Source of the DNA: Setomelanomma holmii | Lineage: Eukaryota > Ascomycota > Dothideomycetes > Pleosporales > Phaeosphaeriaceae | NCBI GenBank assembly: GCA_010015745.1 | Contig: ML978171.1 | Span: 186,001 to 250,000, forward strand | Length of the DNA stretch: 64,000 nucleotides | Reading direction: 5' to 3' | Shown here: positions 21,897 through 32,478 of the stretch, piece by piece | Numbering within the stretch: position 1 is the stretch's first letter | Layout of the letters: every line of letters begins with the position of its first letter | Notes under the pieces: model-generated | What the model saw: only the letters and a program-made list of their open reading frames with translations | Databases searched by the model: none | Told to the model about the DNA's origin: nothing | Made by a program: the position numbers and the translations under genes

Positions 21897-22546
21897 TTAA
21901 GCGGCCGTCTTAGGCTTCTTCGTTCCATACTTCGATCTCGATGTGATTCGGTTGCCCACACCACCCTATGTCCTGTTAGCGTCTCTTCGTGATCGCGATG
22001 AATTGAGGCATACCAGATCCAAAGCTCCTCGTACCAAGTGGTATTTCACGCCAGGACAATCTTGCGCTCGTCCACCGCGTACCATAACGACCGAATGCTG
22101 CTGAACATTATGACCTGCATCCCAAATCAGCTTCTGTTTCCACTTGCTACTCCCAAATTTGCTTGCTCTATACCTTCACCTGGGATATATGCCGTGATGA
22201 CCTTTCCCGTACTCAATCGCACCCTCGCAATCTTCCTCTCGCCAGAATTAGGTTTCTTGGGCTTCGTTGTGCCAACCTTCAAGCATACGCCCTTCAACTC
22301 TGGTCTATTCTTTAATTGCGGAGATCGCAACTTCCGCGCGCCCTGTGATATCCTGCCTTGCCGTAGCACTTGTATAAGTGTACATTTGTGCGCTCGTGAT
22401 GCGGGCGTCCGGTGGAATGGGGTTATTGGGGTGGCATTGCGAAGTGGCGAGGCGGCAATCGAGGGTTGCGGGACTCCAATAGCCGAGAATGGCGACTGTG
22501 AAAATGCTGAAGGCCGTACGAAGCGTCGGAAGAGTGTGAGTGGCAT
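21897..22546 (-). CDS. Mitochondrial ribosomal protein uS12m (S12)
   Basis: Three exons on the minus strand: 22546-22174, 22114-22014 and 21965-21897, total 180 aa. The ATG at 22546 starts a presequence-like N-terminus (MPLTLFRRFVRPSAF). The S12 core follows: TLIQVLRQGR, SPQL, KGVCLKVGTTKPKKPNSGER, ARVRLSTGKVITAYIPGEG, then HNVQQHSVVMVRGGR, QDCPGVKYHLVRGALD and a basic tail GTKKPKTAA. The conserved PNS and GVKYH loops correspond to the decoding-site region of S12 in the small mitoribosomal subunit. Introns are 59 nt (GTATAG...GATGCAG) and 48 nt (GTATGC...GACATAG); frames close exactly. Confidence 0.95.
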
Positions 22547-24480
22547 GGTTGTGATGTTGAGCTTGTGGTTCACGAGCGCCAAAAGTTGAAGATGCGCGAT
22601 TCGTGATGACTAAGCACCGTGAGCCTCAAACACCAACTCCAACACGCTCTTCTCTTCCTTCCACACTCCGCCCCCAACTTCAATGTTACACCATTTGCTG
22701 GCCTTTGTCATCTCGCCCACTAGATGCAGTAGTTTCTATCGGTCCGAAAACTGATTGGCACATGGGCATACTGACACTTGTATCCGAATCCTCGAGAATG
22801 TGTCTTGGCCTAAATAGTGCACGTGCCTTTCTCGGGGACATATCAAGCGCTTCCCTAGGCGGAAAGGATCTGTAGCCTCTGCAGGTCACGATACAGATGC
22901 GGTAGACGCAGATTCATCTGCCAGGTTCCACCCTTCAGCGGATTGTCCGTAGGTATATCACATCCTGGATTGGACGATTGAACAGCATCTGTTTGCACAG
23001 CAATGTGCAAATATCGAAGCGATGCTAGATTGGCTGATCTGACTATTGTTACTGTTCATTTTCTTTTGTCCCGGATATGTTCGACGGCACGACACCAGGT
23101 CTTCCACGAGGAATCTTAGATCAAGAGATGGCATGTCAAGTAGCATGGTTGCAAAGAAAGAGCTGGAAAGGGAATGAGGAGTTTGCACGCGAGAAGAAGG
23201 TGGGGCGGGAGACGAGGTGCGCATTAAACGAGGATCGACTTTTTGCAGTCGGAGGACGGTTTGAATCACTAACTTAGAGATTTTGGAGCAGGCTTCGACA
23301 ATCAATCGGTGTTGCACGCATCCAACATCTCTATGCGTGTCGCACAAGTCAACCAACAACATGATACCATTGCTGTTCCTCCCATTTCATCGTCTTTGCC
23401 GATTTCTTCAAGCCCCAACTCTCCTCTGATTACGTACATTATATGCAGAGCATCACCAAGACACCGATGTTATCAACAAGAACTCGTCACCAGGTGTCGC
23501 AACAATTCGTGCCCACTCAACTCACCATAGCTTAGTACGATTACTCACAGTTTTCCCAGCTTACAGAAGCTTGACTACTTGCAGAAGATTTTACTAAATG
23601 CAATTGCTACAAAAAAAAGTCTCTGAGGACGTACAGGATTTTGCGAGAGGGTGTTTTGAAAAGTGAGCCTCTGCTTGATCGGGCATGAATTATTGCTAGA
23701 CCTTGTGTTGCAGCTTGCATACGAACGCTTTGACAGTAAACGTTACCATTGTGCAGACCATCTCTACGACACTCATGCCATCAACAGAAATTTGTAGCAC
23801 GCATACGGACGCTGGGACAGTCTACTTTGTTTGCACAACTTTGGTAATCCAGCCTGCCAGCGCACATGGAGGGTTGGTCGACCGAAATGAACTTTGATTT
23901 ATGCGGTCGTCCTAGACTTGGAGAGGATAGGCACTTACGCTGTATAAATGAGTCTATGGCTACGGAGGTTGCTCGGTGCTTTGACTTCCTAGCTATCTAT
24001 GACGCGGGACAGAATGGGATATCGCTTGAACATTTCACAACCAGAAGATTCGTTGGTTGCGATGACAAATACGAGCATGCATCGCCACGTTCGCATCTAA
24101 TAGGAAGGTAATCACATGTGAAGGAGACATCGGCACACATATTGGATAGAGAGGGCTTCATTTAAATCAGACCTAGCACTAGCGATTGCGCAGTGTCGCA
24201 AGACAGACTTCCCCCAGTCACTGATGGGACCACATTCAGGAGTCCAAACTATACGCCACATCAAGTTCGCTCAGGCCTCGCTCACTGCCAGCCGGCACAG
24301 CCGGTGCGATGATGTAAGGAAATAGCATATAGGATATATGTTAATCTAAGAACATTAGGAAATATCATCAGTCCTCTCGGCATGCGAGGACAATGTATCT
24401 CAGCTATAAAGAGAAAAAACGACGCTTCCTGTCCAGAAATATGATGCCAAAATCAACGCAGACTTTGAGATGCATTGCCT
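22547..24480. other. Gene-poor stretch, no recognised gene
   Basis: Only short non-matching frames on both strands. A 27-bp segment at 23488-23514 (CACCAGGTGTCGCAACAATT then CGTGCCC) recurs at 25627-25653 and, diverged, at 27680-27703, suggesting remnants of a dispersed repeat. Confidence 0.4.
23488..23514. repeat. Short dispersed repeat, copy 1 of 3
   Basis: The 27-bp sequence beginning CACCAGGTGTCGCAACAATT is shared with 25627-25653 (two differences) and more distantly with 27680-27703. It may be an LTR edge or primer-binding region of a retroelement; no complete element is seen around it. Confidence 0.5.
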
Positions 24481-25186
24481 CTACTCCAACCGCCGCATTT
24501 GCCCACTAGCATCCCGATCGTCTGGAGCTTGATGACTTCTTAAGCTCGTGCTGGCACCCGAAGCATTCGATCCTGCCGCGACCTGAGAGCACCGGTTGTG
24601 ACCATGTTTCATAGCCTTATGTCTTGCAAGATTTTTCTTTTGTGCCAAAGATGCGTGACAGCCTTCGACGTTGCAGACATATGGCAGCTTGAGGTGCTTG
24701 GTTTGCTTGTGCTCGCGGAGGTTCTTCGGATGAGAGTAACTCACATTGCACTGACTGCAGGTGAACTGTCTATTCCTCGTCATGGTCTGCAATGTTTGTG
24801 TCCGCGGCCGTGACCTCAAATGTGCGTCGTCTCCTTCATTCTGTTGTTCATAAGAGGTGCAAGTGGCTGCAGAGTATGATAAGGTCGTGCGCTCGAATGA
24901 TCGCTCTTTGGGGAAGAATCGGACATGGTCGCGGCCGAATCCTTTGGCGATGGAGACACAGGTGACCGCCTAGAAGAGTCATGACTTCGCCCTCTGCTTT
25001 GCTCAGCGCGTTCGGTTTCTGTCGGGGCTGTATTTGCCTGCGCATTATGACTAGAAACATCGTGAGGCCGAGGTTCGATGTTGAAAGGTATGGACATGCA
25101 CGTCAGGTCGCGTGCCAAATTCGAGAAGTCAACGGCGTCGAGACCGAGATTGCTTGCTTCCAGATCAGAGTCAGAAAATCAGACAT
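24481..25186 (-). pseudogene. C2H2 zinc-finger protein gene, apparently frameshifted
   Basis: The C-terminal frame (24783-24481, from an ATG at 24783) encodes two C2H2 fingers: FTCSQCNVSYSHPKNLREHK followed by the TKH histidine, then YVCNVEGCHASLAQKKNLAR followed by H-KAMKH. This is a DNA-binding or RNA-binding module typical of small fungal transcription factors. Upstream, another frame (about 25175-24816) encodes an acidic start (SDSDLEASNLGLDAVDFSNL) and a disordered Ser/Thr/Pro-rich linker that stops at TGA 24816-24818, about 33 nt before the finger frame. A third frame supplies a plausible ATG at 25186 (MSDF). No intron of usable length joins the three, so two small indels are inferred. 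The finger part alone, 100 aa, could still be expressed. Confidence 0.55.
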
Positions 25187-25626
25187 CCGGAACAGGGTAC
25201 AGTTGCCAATGCGCGTGCGGTTGGAGCAGCCGAGATATATAATCTAGATGATCATGGTGAATGCTCGAGATCGGAGCAGCGCGAGACCGTAGCCTCGCGC
25301 TACATAGAAAGAGTTACTAAGGTATTCAAAAGGTGCCTCGAATGAGATGTTCAAAAGGTGCGTCGGATGAGATGCTAGAGTGTCGAACAAAAGCAGTCTC
25401 AAAGTCGGGGAGCTGAATGATTTATGTGTAGCGCAGCCTGTCTGGCTCCTTGCGCTGATTGGTCGGGCCATGGGGTCTCATTGACAAGTGTGACGCCATG
25501 CGCGTCCTTCATCTCTTCGTTCGACCGCACATATGCGTCCAATCATCAACTCTCGCTTAGATGCAGACAGTTCATTGAGACCCCTCTCTGCCGACTATCA
25601 GGCAGAGGCAAGGCTGAAGTACGCCT

Positions 25627-25653
25627 CACTAGGTGACGCAACAATTCGTGCCC
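25627..25653. repeat. Short dispersed repeat, copy 2 of 3
   Basis: CACTAGGTGACGCAACAATT followed by CGTGCCC; differs from the copy at 23488 at two positions. It lies about 70 bp left of the LTR at 25721. Confidence 0.5.
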
Positions 25654-25720
25654 GATCGAGTAGAGGATCTCTCCCAATCACACTCTCGCGACAACCTGTA
25701 TGAGCTTAGAGCATTTTGTC

Positions 25721-25889
25721 TGTAGCAACTGCAATTAGTGAAAACATCTAAAGTTATCTAGGCTTCTTCTCACGTGTGTGATATAGAAGAAGAATGAAGG
25801 ACTGAGTTGATCGTATAGCTATGAATGAGGGAAGCTATATATATGTTTAGACTGAGAGAGCATAGGGATAACCCTGCTAGCGTGTAACA
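25721..25889 (-). mobile_element. Solo LTR or LTR fragment, homologous to 2704-2835
   Basis: Read on the minus strand it starts TGTTACACGCTAGCAGG, has a TATATATAGC box and ends near GCAGTTGCTACA, giving TG...CA ends and 169 bp. The 5' 125 bp match 2704-2835 closely. Flanking pentamers do not match, so the exact ends are provisional. It differs in sequence from the other 169-bp LTR family at 6887-7822. Confidence 0.55.
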
Positions 25890-27679
25890 CTTCTGTAAGA
25901 TGCTGAAACCGTAGGTGATCGTAGCTCGCCATAGTTGAGCTGAGTGGGCACGACTCATTGCAACCCGTGGTGCCCTCACCCTTTGAACTGACGTCAACTT
26001 GGTTTGCATGAAGAGACCACTCGCATGCGCCAAACATCCAGAAGTTGACTTCGGGATCGTTCGAGCATCACCAAACCCGCGAGCAAGCCAATTGGCTCAA
26101 CAGCTTGTAGCACGACTGAAGAGAGCCTCACATACCCACGCATCAGGTATCGTGCGAACTGATCATGGGAATAAGCGGAGATGGCATCAAGGTTGTCCCG
26201 CGAGACCTGACACCGCACGCTCGTAGATATTAAGCTCTTACGTATCCACGAATATAACAACTTTTGATGTACATCTCTTCATTTGGCTGGTATACTGCCA
26301 GCAAAGAGCCATCTCTTTGACCATCATATCCATACTTTGAGTTCGTGGCCTTCCCCAGACAAGCCACGAGCGTTTTCGAAGTATCTTTGTCATGCCTGAC
26401 GTTCAGATCATACACTCGCAGCCATCCAATGAGCGATGCTCATCGAGTCATCCTGAGTCTGAGTACGCAATCGGATCAACCGCGGATATACAACACTTTC
26501 TGTCCCAAATACGTCCGCGTAAGGGAATCGATCCTCGGCCCAGCACCATCTTACAGACACGAACTTAGGTGAGCAATCTGTTCTGCCACAGAATCCCTGG
26601 ACCGTATCTGCAGGCGCTTATATTCGACTCGACAGCTTAGGTAAACACATTGGAGGATTAAGTATGTTTCGAGATGGTGGATAAAACAGCATAACCAACG
26701 AAAGTACCAGAGGCGTGGCTAGCCAGGGAGCAGCACCAAGAGGTGCAACCAACGATGCGAAGGATTAGCGAGCCGAGAGGCCGGAGAAATGACGTCTTGA
26801 CAGGGCGTGCCGGTACTTGAAGATGGCAATAGGTGGTTGCATATAGAACTCAGGTTTCGAACGTCGCCTTTCATTGAATGCTTCGGAACCTAAATTTACA
26901 TATAAGTGGTGTCGATGGCTGTGATTATACGCATCCACTATGCGCGTAACATGTTGAGTTACGGTTGGGGAGTGAAGTGGGCTGGAACGAATTACGATAT
27001 TGGAATTTCCGAATCGGCTGATGTACTGCACCGGCGGCACACTATTATAGCGCCGTTGATATCTGTTCTGTCCAATGGAGATTAGCACTCTTGCAATCAG
27101 ACCTAGCAAGCGGAACATGATTGATACATGTCGCTTTAGGATAAAAATTACTCGTTACTGCATTGACTTTACATGGAATTTTCGGACGGTGTGCACGGCG
27201 CATCGCAAAACAAGAATAGATGAAATTAGGGTAAGGTGGTGAGAGAAGAGGAGGCGTAGGGAAACACAATGCGTCAATGAAAGTAGCGGTGATATTGAAG
27301 AAACTCAATAGCAAAAAGAGGGCCTCCACAAACCAGGTAGCAAGGGCAACGGCGTCAACAGATGGCGCCTCAGCGAAGAGACTACCCATGTGAACATCCG
27401 ACTGCCCTTCCATTCGACTTGGATTACTGTGTCCAATCAAATCGTGTCCATACGTTGTCTATGTCGATCAGTCTGCTTCAACTGCAGAGCAGCCAGTAGT
27501 AGGTTGCGACACTCAACTGAGTTGAGTGCGAGAATCGAGCCTCGAGCACCCTCAGGGCGATCGATGGTCTGTTTGCTGTAAACTGGGGTCCTGGGTTGAA
27601 CGCTGGCTAAGTAGCATTGTCATTGTTGCTCAGCCCCGACAAGACTACTCAGATAGCGCTTGTGGATGCTTTGCAGCGG

Positions 27680-27703
27680 CACTAGGTGGTGCAATAATTC
27701 GTA
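27680..27703. repeat. Short dispersed repeat, copy 3 of 3 (diverged)
   Basis: CACTAGGTGGTGCAATAATT followed by CGTA; differences from copies 1 and 2 are mostly C/T and G/A type. Confidence 0.35.
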
Positions 27704-28337
27704 CGCTATCAGGTACAATGCCTTCGCAGGTCCAAGAGTCAAAACTTACTTATACAGAGTCCTGTCTGTCATCAGAGTATCTTGTCATCGACTAAGTTCA
27801 AAGACAAAGGTATCTAAAGGTATACAGAGGCTCCTAAGACATTTGTTCGAGAGGTCAGCTAGTGAGCGTCGCGCACAAATTGCTGCACGACCTGTTGGCG
27901 GGGCCACCATGATCTTCAGATTTGCAGCTCGAGTGCTCGAGTACAGGTCTCACAACCCTAAGATTCAATCGACCACTGCGGGTTGTGAAGGTCTGGTACA
28001 TTGATGACCCTGCGTTCAAGATGAGATGCTCCGTTGCGTTGATTTGGCTACACTGGCGGTTGTTTTGGAGGCATTGAGAATGAACGGTCGTAATGAAGGT
28101 TGTCCAGGTCGGTGTGTGACGTACTAAAAAAGCTACCGGTACTATGACTTGTCTGGACTAGCCCACTTTGGACCCAGTTTTACACTCCACCATCCCACAT
28201 TGGTGTTGCTCCACTGAATCCCAAGCTCGACTTCACCATAAATGGAAGCTTCTCCATGAATGATCCGATCGCAACGACAAGCGATACACAGACAAGACTT
28301 TCATAAAAGTTCAGGGCTCGCAATTGATCTTACAATT

Positions 28338-30386
28338 ATGGCCGAAGACTATCCACGCCCCGATTTCGTGCGCGCAGACCTCAAATGGAAGTCTCTCGAT
28401 GGACCTTGGTCATTCCTCTTTGATGACAACGATCTCGGATGCTCGCAAGGCTGGCATCTCAATGGCCTTCCCGCGAAAGCCAGAGTCAATCCTGCTTACA
28501 CCAACAGCTCCGACAAGCCCAAAGGACCTGACATTGTAGCCAAGATTGCCTCCGGCACACAAGAGCTATTGCAAGGGAATTTCTTCAAGAAGAGCGAGAC
28601 AGTCGTGCACAAGAAGCGTGAGATACAGGTCCCGTATGTGTTCCAATGCCCCGCATCAGTCATCAACGAAAAAGGTGTACATGAAGTACTATGGTACGAA
28701 CGCGAAGTTCAAGATTTTCGATCAGAGGAGCAAAAACAAGCTGGAGATCGTTTCATCATCAGATTTGGCGCCGTCGACTACGAAGCAAAAGTATGGGTGG
28801 ATGGAAACCTTGTCGGCGGACATCGTGGCGGTCATGTGCCATTCGACGTCGATGTCACTGATCGGTTCATAGCGGGCACATCTCACAGAATCGTTGTACG
28901 AGTATTCGATTCTGGCCATGATCTGACCCAGCCCCGCGGAAAGCAGTACTGGAAGGCGCAGCCTGAAAGCATCTTCTATACCCCGAGCGGCGGGATTTGG
29001 CAGAGCGTGTGGCTTGAATCTGTACCTTGGGTGAGAATCGGAGACGCAAGCACTGGTACCGTGCTGAGGAGCAACGATATCGAGTCTGGTAAATTGCACG
29101 CCAGCATCAAAATTCTGGACCGACCAGCAGGGCATGCTTTCACCGTGGAGATCGAGGCTAGTCTCGCAGGCGTGTTTGTGAGCAAAACCGACAAGATTGA
29201 ATTGCCTCGAGACTCCGACATCGCCAGATTTGAAGCCAACATGCACCTATCAGACGCCCAGATCGACCAAGTCAAAAGCGCAAACACTCAGCTGGATATC
29301 CCCAACGCCTGGCACAGCAACACCGCAATCTGGTCGCCCGAGCACCCAGCCCTTTACGACCTCACCATCCGGCTGTACGACTCCATCTCCCGCCCCATCG
29401 ACACAGTCCACACCACAACCGGCATGCGCTCCCTCTCCTGGACCAACCACGACTCCACCTTCCGCCTCAACAACCAGCCCTACTTCCACGCCCTCTTCCT
29501 CGACCAAGGCTACTGGGCCTCCACATTCATGACACCTCCCTCCTCCTCCGCCCTCAAAGACGACATTATCCTCGCCAAACGCATGGGCTTTAACGGGTGC
29601 CGCAAGCACCAAAAGGTTGAAGACCCACGCTTCCTCTACTGGGCCGATCGTCTCGGATTCCTAGTCTGGGGCGAAATGGCAAACGCATACGCTTTCAGTC
29701 CTGAGTACGTATCGCGCTTCGATCAGGAGTGGCGCGAGGCGGTGATGCGGGATATCAACCACCCAAGTGTGGTGGCGTGGACGCCTGTGAATGAGAGTTG
29801 GGCGTATACAGATCTTGCGCACAATGTACGACAGAGAAATCATATTCGGAGCTTGTATTATGTGACGAAAGTGCTCGATTCGACGAGGCCGGTGAATGAT
29901 AATTGTGGCTGGGAACATGTGAAGACAGACCTGACTACGTTTCATGATTATGTGGATGGGGAGGAGTTGACGAAGACGTGTGCGTCAATGGACGGGATAC
30001 TGGGACAGCACGGTGGACGGCCATTGTTTTTGGCACCTATTGAGGACGATTCAGGGTCGAAGCATACTCCCACTGCACCAGTGTTGTGTACTGAGTTTGG
30101 TGGCGTGAACATTGCACGCTCGACGGCGGGCAGCAAAGATGGAGATCGAGAATGGGGATATACGACGGCCACAGATCCGAAAGACCTGCTGAAGAGAATC
30201 GAGACGATGATGAATGGAATCGTGGACGGAGGCCACATTTGTGGCTTCGTTTACACCCAGCTGACAGACATTGAGCAAGAAGTCAATGGGCTTTACACCA
30301 TCGACAGGCAGGAGAAGTTAGATGCGGCGGAAGTAAAGAAGATTGTTGATGGAGTTAAGAAAAAGTACCTCGAAATGCATCAGTAA
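28338..30386 (+). CDS. Glycoside hydrolase family 2 protein (beta-galactosidase/glucuronidase type)
   Basis: A single uninterrupted exon encoding 682 aa from the ATG at 28338 (MAEDYPRPDF). An in-frame ATG at 28260 would add 26 residues but lies outside the usual family start. The order is a jelly-roll sugar-binding domain (residues about 10-220, with WKSLDGPWSFLFDD and YEAKVWVDGNLVGGHRGG), an immunoglobulin-like domain, and a TIM barrel. The barrel has the GH2 acid/base in WTPVNESW (about residue 490) and the nucleophile Glu in LCTEFGG (about residue 590). There is no signal peptide, so it is likely intracellular. Substrate cannot be read from sequence. Its stop codon is only about 18 bp from the edge of the truncated NACHT copy on the opposite strand. 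Confidence 0.9.
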   Translation: MAEDYPRPDFVRADLKWKSLDGPWSFLFDDNDLGCSQGWHLNGLPAKARVNPAYTNSSDKPKGPDIVAKIASGTQELLQGNFFKKSETVVHKKREIQVPYVFQCPASVINEKGVHEVLWYEREVQDFRSEEQKQAGDRFIIRFGAVDYEAKVWVDGNLVGGHRGGHVPFDVDVTDRFIAGTSHRIVVRVFDSGHDLTQPRGKQYWKAQPESIFYTPSGGIWQSVWLESVPWVRIGDASTGTVLRSNDIESGKLHASIKILDRPAGHAFTVEIEASLAGVFVSKTDKIELPRDSDIARFEANMHLSDAQIDQVKSANTQLDIPNAWHSNTAIWSPEHPALYDLTIRLYDSISRPIDTVHTTTGMRSLSWTNHDSTFRLNNQPYFHALFLDQGYWASTFMTPPSSSALKDDIILAKRMGFNGCRKHQKVEDPRFLYWADRLGFLVWGEMANAYAFSPEYVSRFDQEWREAVMRDINHPSVVAWTPVNESWAYTDLAHNVRQRNHIRSLYYVTKVLDSTRPVNDNCGWEHVKTDLTTFHDYVDGEELTKTCASMDGILGQHGGRPLFLAPIEDDSGSKHTPTAPVLCTEFGGVNIARSTAGSKDGDREWGYTTATDPKDLLKRIETMMNGIVDGGHICGFVYTQLTDIEQEVNGLYTIDRQEKLDAAEVKKIVDGVKKKYLEMHQ

Positions 30387-30403
30387 ATTTATGTGTTCTG
30401 TGC

Positions 30404-32030
30404 AAGACTCCTCACCGCTACTAGCGCTTGCAGTCTCGCTAGCAAGCGCACGCACTGGCCTGACTCCCCCATCAGGCTTATCGCTTCTAGCTAGTGCAGA
30501 AGATGCGTCTGCAGGAAGACGTGCACAGTGTCTCCGTCTGCGATGCTGTGCTGCCCGCGCTCGATATGCTTGCCCCAGTAGCGGCACGCATACTGGAGCT
30601 CAGGCGGCAGGCTGTTACTAATTAACTCTGTGTTGATCTCGCTCCTCAAAGCTCCAGGTCCTGAGAGACTGCACATGTCTTGCCAAAGGCCATCTGGTAC
30701 AGACATAAGCTCGAGGCAGCAGAACGCCAGCTTCTCATGCGTTCTCTTCTCCTCTACCCAGAAATTAGCATCACAGCACCGATCCTTGTTGAGGAGGAAG
30801 TTGCGAAACGAGGGATGGTGTAGGCGTAGTGGTTCGGCTAGGCTCTCTGGTATATCCAGGATAGCATGCAGGCCTTGTAGAATGTCTTCGACGTCGTCTT
30901 CGGAAACAAGGTCCCCAAAGGAAGCAGTCTACCCAGTGACAAAGCAGGAAGAGGAGAGAGCAAAACCACTAAGCTTCCTAGTACAGATCTCGCTCGAAAG
31001 CGAAACCCTTCTTTTTCTTCCTTTGTGAATGTAATTAGGATAGAAGACGTGAGGACAGTAATGTAGATCTTGTTAAGGTGCTCTTCCGGTCCAGACATAG
31101 GCCCACTACTCCAAAGAATAGTTTGCAGCCGATCATTAATTACTCTCCTTACTCTTCCGTCTTCAATGAACCGATAGGCAGTTGCTGCCCATATGAACAG
31201 GCGGCTTGCACTCTCGACTAGCTGCGCAATGACTTGCGCGCCAGGCCAATCCGTACCAAGACGACGTTTCTGTGTAATTGACCAAAGTTCATGCTCCAGG
31301 AAGAGGCGGATGTCATTGTTGACAACCAATGGGGACACGCAATGTAGCGCAAAGTCCTGGTGCTTCGTATGTGGTACCTGGACGAAGCCGTAGTGGATCG
31401 GCTCTTCTGGTCTGCTTGTCACAAACACCCGCAGCCGGGCACCTGCCAACGACTGCGCCTCGGCCAGCAGCTGTACGATGATGCGGATGTTGTTGTCGTT
31501 GTCGCACTCGTCAAGCGCATCGACGACTACGATGTATGGCTCAGGCTCGTGCAGCTTTGACAGCAGGCAACGAACAAGGTGCCGCCACTGGTCGCCTAGC
31601 GACTGGCTAACAATGTCGCTGTGCTCGGCAATAGCGTTGCTAATGTGCTGCCGTGACGCTGGCATGCTGTGCGCAAGCTGCACCGTGATGCTCGTCACAA
31701 ACTTGCCAGCGTGGCTAACATTGCCGCCGCTGTGCAAGAAGAAGAAGCTTGCTGCGAGTCGCTGCCGGTCGTGATACCTGCGTGCCACTGTCCGCGCAAT
31801 TGTCGACTTGCCCGTGCCTGCTAGGCTGCTCAGCCAGAAGATGCACCGCGCATCTGGCCCATCCGCCCAGCTGTATATCTTGTCGAGGAGGTCGACGCAC
31901 GTGTCGAGAAGGCAAGCAGGCTCGTGCTGCTTGGCGGCCGAGTTGAAGACCGCGTCTTGGTCGTACGGTAGACGATCGAGGGTGTTCTCGAGCCCTAGTT
32001 GTTGAGGTGTCTGCTTAGCGTCCCGCTCTC
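30404..32030 (-). pseudogene. NACHT-domain (NLR-like) pseudogene, copy 1, C-terminally truncated
   Basis: Reads right to left. The start region contains LDRLPYDQDAVFNS, DLLDKIYSWADG and CIFWLSSLAGTGKSTIAR (about 31990-31800), i.e. the fungal NACHT entry and Walker A. The Walker B-like VVVDALDECD (about 31510) and a TSRPEEPIHYGF sensor segment follow. Lesions: a frameshift near 30900; TAG at about 30501 where copy 2 has TGG; a 1-nt deletion just after it; and the gene ends abruptly at about 30404 in what is an intron in copy 2, so the WD repeats are missing. An in-frame TGA precedes the readable part near 32020, and no N-terminal effector domain is seen. Related fungal HNWD/NLR proteins act in heterokaryon incompatibility and self/non-self recognition. 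Confidence 0.8.
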
Positions 32031-32039
32031 ATTGCGAAA

Positions 32040-32478
32040 CCAACTAAAACCCCGAGAGCCTTGGGTGGGGTGAGCCCGCAACGTACCAGGATAGACAGAG
32101 AGTGATGGTCTTGGCTTGGACGCCGGAGTAGTTGTGACCAAAGTTTATTGTGGATACTGTAGAGGCTATGGCACCGTTGCAGCAGAGCATGTATCAGTGG
32201 TGGAGTCTGCAGTGAAGCGCCTGCTGGGCCTTAGCCTGGTGACCGGCAGCCTGGTGACCGTAAACAGTCCCTCGCGAGCATGCACGCGCCTGATCGTCGA
32301 CACGCTCGCCCCGCAGCCTTGTCCGTGATGGATTCGCAACGTATCCGATAGACTGTGTTTATACGCCGCTATCTGGAACTTCTGTGCGTCATGACGGACA
32401 AGGATAAAGTCATCCGGCTAAGCACGATTTCTATATTGCGAACGCAAGACAGTGTACTAACTTGTTCAACCAGATATC
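32040..32478. other. Intergenic between NACHT copy 1 and the CorA-like gene
   Basis: Contains a GC-rich stretch with a short direct repeat (GCCTGGTGACCG at about 32234-32245 and 32250-32261). No gene recognised. Confidence 0.4.

Larger units (their letters stand above)
25187..28259. other. Gene-poor, repeat-bearing stretch
   Basis: No recognisable gene in about 3 kb. It holds an LTR (25721-25889) and two copies of a short dispersed repeat (25627-25653 and 27680-27703). A minus-strand frame at 26415-26230 (VYDLNVRHDKDTSKTLVACL) looks coding-like but has no identifiable domain and its flanks are interrupted by stops, so it may be a relic. Confidence 0.4.

Noticed and set aside
26230..26415. 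Coding-like 61-codon minus frame
   Set aside because: Flanks contain stops in all readings tried and no family is recognisable; kept only as a comment.
28722..29612. Long minus-strand frames opposite the GH2 gene
   Set aside because: They are antisense shadows of an intact 682-codon gene with catalytic motifs; their translations are compositionally odd (Gly/Val/Glu runs).
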